From NCBI GenBank assembly GCA_037349105.1, contig JAYJMM010000017.1, positions 1,054,001 through 1,118,000 of the forward strand: 64,000 nucleotides of DNA, given 5' to 3'. Made by a program: the position numbers and the translations under genes. This DNA comes from Limnomonas spitsbergensis. Taxonomy: Eukaryota; Chlorophyta; Chlorophyceae; Chlamydomonadales. Positions 62,001 to 64,000 of the stretch are shown one piece after another. Position 1 is the first letter of the stretch; the number at the start of each line of letters is the position of its first letter. The notes under the pieces are model-generated. The model worked only from the letters and a program-made list of their open reading frames with translations, ran no database searches and was not told where the DNA came from.

Positions 62001-64000
62001 GGCTAAGCTGTTTATTACCGGAGGGCTAGGTTGTACAAATCGTTCATACATATTTCATATAGGTTCTACAAAGTGTTCATACATATTTCGTATAAGTTGT
62101 ACAAAGTGTTCATACTTGTTTCGTATTTATACGGCTTCAACCAGCACTAGCCTAGGTGGCCTCAATGTGCTTTACCCCAAGGGCCTGAAATCTCATCTCA
62201 AAACACGAAAGGACTGATCCCTAAACTCAAAACACGAAAGGCCTGAGCTCTATGCGCAAAATCCTTAACTCAAAACCATCAAAGCCTGAACCCTAAACTC
62301 TTTACCCCTGAAGGCCTGAACCTATACCCTAAACCCTGAGCTTTGCTCTCCTGCTGTTTTCCTGTTTCTCTCCTGTTTCTCACTTGTTGCTCTCCTGCTG
62401 CTCTCCTTTTCTCACTTGTTGCTTTCCTGTTGCTCTCCTGTTGCTCTCCTATCTCTCACCTGCTGCCCACTTGTTGCTCTCCTGCTGCTCTCCTGTATCT
62501 CTCCTGCTGCCCTCCTGTTTCTCACTTATTGCTCTCCTGCTGCTCTCCTGCTGCTCCCCTGTTTCTCACCTGCTGCTCACCTGCTGTGCTCTTGCTGCTC
62601 TTCTACTTCTCTCCTGTTGCTCTCCTGCTGATCACCTGCTGCTCACACTCATGTTGTACAGATCATCAAGGTGCTGTGTGACGACCCCTTTTACGAAATT
62701 AACGTGGAGGCCTGCTGGGCGGTGCTGGCCCTAAATGGTAAGGAGTCGGATCGGATCTAATTCAGATCCCGGATCGGATTCAATTCAGATCCCGGATCGT
62801 ATCTGGAAGTGGGATCCATGGGATGATCCTGGTTTTGATGGCTGGCATGTTCCCTGCCAGACCACAATGGATGTCCTCGGTATAGCTTGCCTGTACTGTG
62901 TGCTTATACGGTTTTACTTTTTTGAATGAGTGCCCTTTTTCGAACCAGGTACTGGTTCCTGTTAATTATGAACATGATGAACTGCATGTTAATGAAGCTA
63001 ATTATGTTCTTACTGTTTGGCCATTTCGACCAACGGCCCTTGGGTGACAGGGTGGGTTTGGACACGTGGGCGCGGATAATCAGGTGTGGATAAGCAGGTA
63101 TGGATAAGTAGGTGTGGATAGGTAAGTGTGGACACGAGGGTGTCGATACCTGGGTGTGGACACGAAAGCGTGGATAAGTGGGTGTGGCTAGGCACTGTAA
63201 GATGAACAAAAGCAGCAGCACAATGCAGCAGAACACTGTACCCCTTTCACAAGGGGGGGGGGGGGGGGGTCACTGAGTCATATTATTCTCCTATGCATTT
63301 GTAAGTGTAGCTCCACTGCGCTGGGTACAAGCAAGGATGTTTCTAGCAACGTCAGGATGCCGAGGCCACCCCAAACCCTCTTTCTGCACTCCATACAACC
63401 CTAAACCCTAAGCCCTCTTTCGGTACTCCATAGAACCCTAAACCCTAAACCCTCTTTCTGTACTCCATATAACCCTTAACCCTCTTTCTGCACTCTATAG
63501 AACCCTAAACCTAAACCCTCTATCTGCACTCCATAGAACCCTAAACCCTAAACCCTCTTTCTGCACTCCATAGAACCCTAAACTCTAAACCCTATTTCTG
63601 CACTCCATAGAACTCTACACCCTAAACCCTTATTCTGCACTCCATATAACCCTAAACCCTGAACCCTCTTTCTGCACTCCACAGAAGCCTAAGCCCTCTT
63701 TCTGCACTCCATAGAAACCTAAACCCTAAGCCCTCTTTCTGCACTCCATAGAACCCTAAACCTAAACCCTCTATCTGCACTCCATAGAACCCTAAACCCT
63801 CTTTCTGCACTTCATAGAACCCTGAACCCTCTTTCTGCACTCCTTACAACCCTTCCCGCTGAGCTCGTTTGCTCCAATGTGTGCTGGGTAGATATGAGGG
63901 GCGATGGATGGCCAGTTGATACAGTAACGGCGCGGATGTGGCTGCAGTCCTCAAGCTTCATCCCTGCCAGTGCGCTGGGAAAGCGACCGAAGCCTAGACC
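53057..64000 (+). CDS. DNAAF5: DNAAF5/HEATR2 (dynein axonemal assembly factor 5), 5' part, 6 exons, runs off right edge
   Basis: DNAAF5 is a cytoplasmic HEAT-repeat protein needed to preassemble axonemal dynein arms. Exons: 53057-53437, 55788-55885, 57990-58053, 58345-58380, 58764-59021 and 62662-62737; phases (0,2,0,0,0,1) agree. Matches to the animal protein in order: QLNRKRALQQIQ (RRALEAL), ALLRRYDDPAEACREQAVG (LLRCLSDPAEGCRALAV), MPYVIPILEERL, CEPSEEVRLLLAGQLLLLL (EPSEELRLALV) and KVLCDDPFYEINVEACW (LLDPFPAVRRESC). These are the first HEAT repeats; about 304 residues of roughly 850 are present. An in-frame ATG at 52973 is an alternative start. A 36-nt exon (VLQQPKLPVQRP) is supported by phase and position. 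No exon after 62737 was recognised, so the 3' boundary given is the window edge. The call implies a species with motile flagella. Confidence 0.85.
53590..53975 (+). repeat. 15-bp minisatellite in DNAAF5 intron 1
   Basis: About 24 copies of ATGCATGGACTGCTT-like units. The 15-bp period keeps frames open on both strands (MDCMHGLLAWTAC type). ATGCATGGACTGC is built around the ATGCAT palindrome. Confidence 0.9.
54295..54420 (-). mobile_element. Dispersed inverted-repeat element fragment, reverse
   Basis: 'attcagctacataatggcct', 'acgaccgtgggggcctattg' and 'cagcaagctctgctgctggg' match the copy at 14030 almost base for base. Confidence 0.7.
54850..55787 (+). repeat. Copies of the DNAAF5 exon 2 acceptor edge with telomere-like spacers
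   Basis: 'CGCAG/GCGCTGCTGCTGAGCC' variants occur near 55086, 55142, 55237, 55302, 55368 and 55645, before the real acceptor at 55787 (CCTGCAG). Each is followed by aaccctaaaccctgaaccc runs. The copies carry 20-30 bases of exon start. Confidence 0.85.
55886..56130 (+). repeat. Two copies of the DNAAF5 exon 2 donor edge
   Basis: 'ctggcttgagggtgggaagc' with 'aaggcgctgctcaggtgg' recurs at 55940-55987, and in decayed form at 56062-56100, about 100-115 bp apart, with tgtgtgtgtgtg spacers. Confidence 0.85.
56190..56720 (-). mobile_element. Dispersed inverted-repeat elements: complete copy 56342-56531 with flanking partial copies
   Basis: 56342 begins CATTGTTAATTGTATAGCGC and 56531 ends CTACACTAGAATAAACAATG, giving terminal inverted repeats, with the interior in reverse order. 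Partial copies at about 56190-56290 and 56595-56690 share 'ggtggcgcccggaag' and 'tagcgcttcagctatcatcc'. The local block 56150-56340 is a direct duplication ('ccactaccttttgctttacg' twice). Confidence 0.7.
56786..56945 (-). mobile_element. Dispersed inverted-repeat element, reverse orientation
   Basis: 'gactcagctaacagtcagtt', 'actccggccgctggtcgg', 'aggccggcccaggtttggtc' and 'cagccgctggtcggcc', parallel to the copies at 9060 and 42226. Confidence 0.65.
57000..57989 (+). repeat. DNAAF5 intron 2 repeats, ending in copies of the exon 3 acceptor edge
   Basis: Six units of 120-150 bp share 'cgtccagggctatcgtgcg', 'tcatgggtcaagcttacgct' and 'cctgcctgctggcaaag'. The last few convert to 'ctgcctgtaggtata' (57748), 'tactgcatgctggtatgac' (57893) and finally the real site CTGCCTGTAG/GTATGACGAC at 57989. 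The acceptor-like word is thus the end of each unit. Confidence 0.8.
58381..58763 (+). repeat. C/T-rich low-complexity tract before exon 5 acceptor
   Basis: Some 380 bp almost purely C and T with 'cccctgctccatcccc' words, running up to the acceptor CCCCAG at 58763. Resembles an extended pyrimidine tract. Frames through it are Pro/Leu/Ser only. Confidence 0.85.
59022..59296 (+). repeat. Copy of the DNAAF5 exon 5 donor edge carrying an element copy between
   Basis: 59196-59262 repeats 58972-59038 (CTGGCAGCCAAGGCGGTGGC ... GTGCAGGTGGGCGTGCTGG), with a stop (TAAGC) in the copied frame. Between them, 59045-59195, lies a plus-oriented dispersed element (caccttt, aggccgctgcgcagccgtc, ccacggccctaagccgtgtt). 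The duplicated unit thus includes the element start, which recurs at 59281. Confidence 0.85.
59297..61712 (+). repeat. 11-bp minisatellite, about 220 copies, nested in a dispersed element
   Basis: Units GGATTACCTTT, GGATAACCTTT, GGATAACCTTC and GGATTACCTTC. It begins at the 'ggccacctttgg' box of an element copy (59281) and the same box resumes at 61808 as 'aaacctttggcaggccgctg', followed by the rest of the element to about 61950. Unit-type order repeats in blocks of about 300 bp. Confidence 0.95.
61808..61955 (+). mobile_element. 3' part of the dispersed element, after the 11-bp array
   Basis: 'ggcaggccgctgggcagccg', 'actttgactggcctaggctg', 'ctacggccgcgggccgtgtt' and 'gtagctgaaacatagctgaa' in family order. 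Confidence 0.75.
61956..62340 (+). repeat. DNAAF5 intron 5: short repeats
   Basis: Three 34-bp units 'cgttcatacatatttca...aggttctacaa' (62040-62130), then 'ctcaaaacacgaaaggcctg' and 'aaccctaaactc' telomere-like words. No exon. Confidence 0.7.
62341..62655 (+). repeat. CT-rich repeat before exon 6 acceptor
   Basis: About 30 units of 'ttgctctcctgctgctctcc' (9-10 bp core CTCTCCTGCTG), ending at CATGTTGTACAG/ATCATC. A pyrimidine-tract expansion on the sense strand; open frames through it are Leu/Ser/Cys only. Confidence 0.85.
63020..63200 (+). repeat. Imperfect 15-16-bp repeats
   Basis: 'gtgtggataagcaggta', 'tggataagtaggtgtgga' and similar words, about ten copies, DNAAF5 intron 6. Confidence 0.75.
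63360..63860 (+). repeat. 40-bp array with telomere-like core, about 13 copies
   Basis: Unit 'tttctgcactccatagaacc' followed by one to three CCCTAAA motifs. Unit length varies with the number of CCCTAAA motifs. DNAAF5 intron 6. Its position between exons indicates interstitial, not terminal, telomere-like DNA. Confidence 0.9.

Noticed and set aside
63360..63860. Chromosome end (telomere)
   Set aside because: CCCTAAA motifs are interspersed in 40-bp units, and DNAAF5 coding exons lie on the inner side with the gene still incomplete, so the sequence is intronic.
1..64000. tRNA, rRNA or snRNA genes
   Set aside because: I looked for tRNA-like A/B boxes and rRNA words without finding a convincing case; absence by eye is weak evidence.

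Overview
This window looks like nuclear DNA from a flagellated green alga, probably a chlorophyte. The evidence is widely spaced exons bounded by GT-AG splice signals, plant-type TTTAGGG telomere-like motifs scattered through introns, one gene for a ciliary dynein-assembly factor and another for a plant-type TOR/PP2A regulator. The species cannot be named from sequence alone. There is no sign of bacterial operons, plasmids, phage or CRISPR. I identified genes by reading exons, checking that intron phases agree across junctions, and matching to families I know. No search was run.

Layout. (1) 377-4101, minus: 5' part of THOC1/HPR1 (THO mRNA-export complex), running off the left edge. (2) 4102-6571: intergenic. 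(3) 6572-36599, minus: one gene of about 18 exons spread over 30 kb. It encodes a roughly 1.7 kDa-residue-scale (about 1,700 aa) protein with a Cys-rich N-terminus, a poly-Ala/poly-Gln middle and a long C-terminal coiled coil; I do not recognise the family. (4) 36600-37057: a 458-bp head-to-head promoter region. (5) 37058-44507, plus: complete TAP46/IGBP1 (alpha-4, PP2A/TOR regulator) in five exons. (6) 46269-51531, plus: unrecognised acidic protein with a coiled-coil C-terminus and a probable frameshift. (7) 53057 to beyond 62737, plus: 5' part of DNAAF5/HEATR2 (dynein-arm preassembly), running off the right edge.

Well over half of the window is tandem repeat. Many arrays are imperfect copies of the edge of the neighbouring exon together with its splice site. 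Examples are the 104-bp array (about 70 copies, 18.0-25.3 kb), the 101-bp array in TAP46 intron 3, the roughly 135-bp array in THOC1, and the acceptor or donor copies beside almost every exon of the coiled-coil gene and DNAAF5. The introns therefore hold ladders of decoy 3' or 5' splice sites. Other arrays (11-bp at 59.3-61.7 kb, and 29.6-29.9 kb) appear to have grown inside copies of a dispersed element of about 200 bp with terminal inverted repeats, found here at more than ten sites.

This exon-edge amplification is the main candidate for a new biological phenomenon. It affects at least four genes, spares the gene at 46-51.5 kb, works on both donor and acceptor sides, and has in places grown by multi-kilobase duplication. 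Long open frames inside the arrays (up to about 950 codons) are artefacts of repeat periods and base bias and should not be annotated as proteins.
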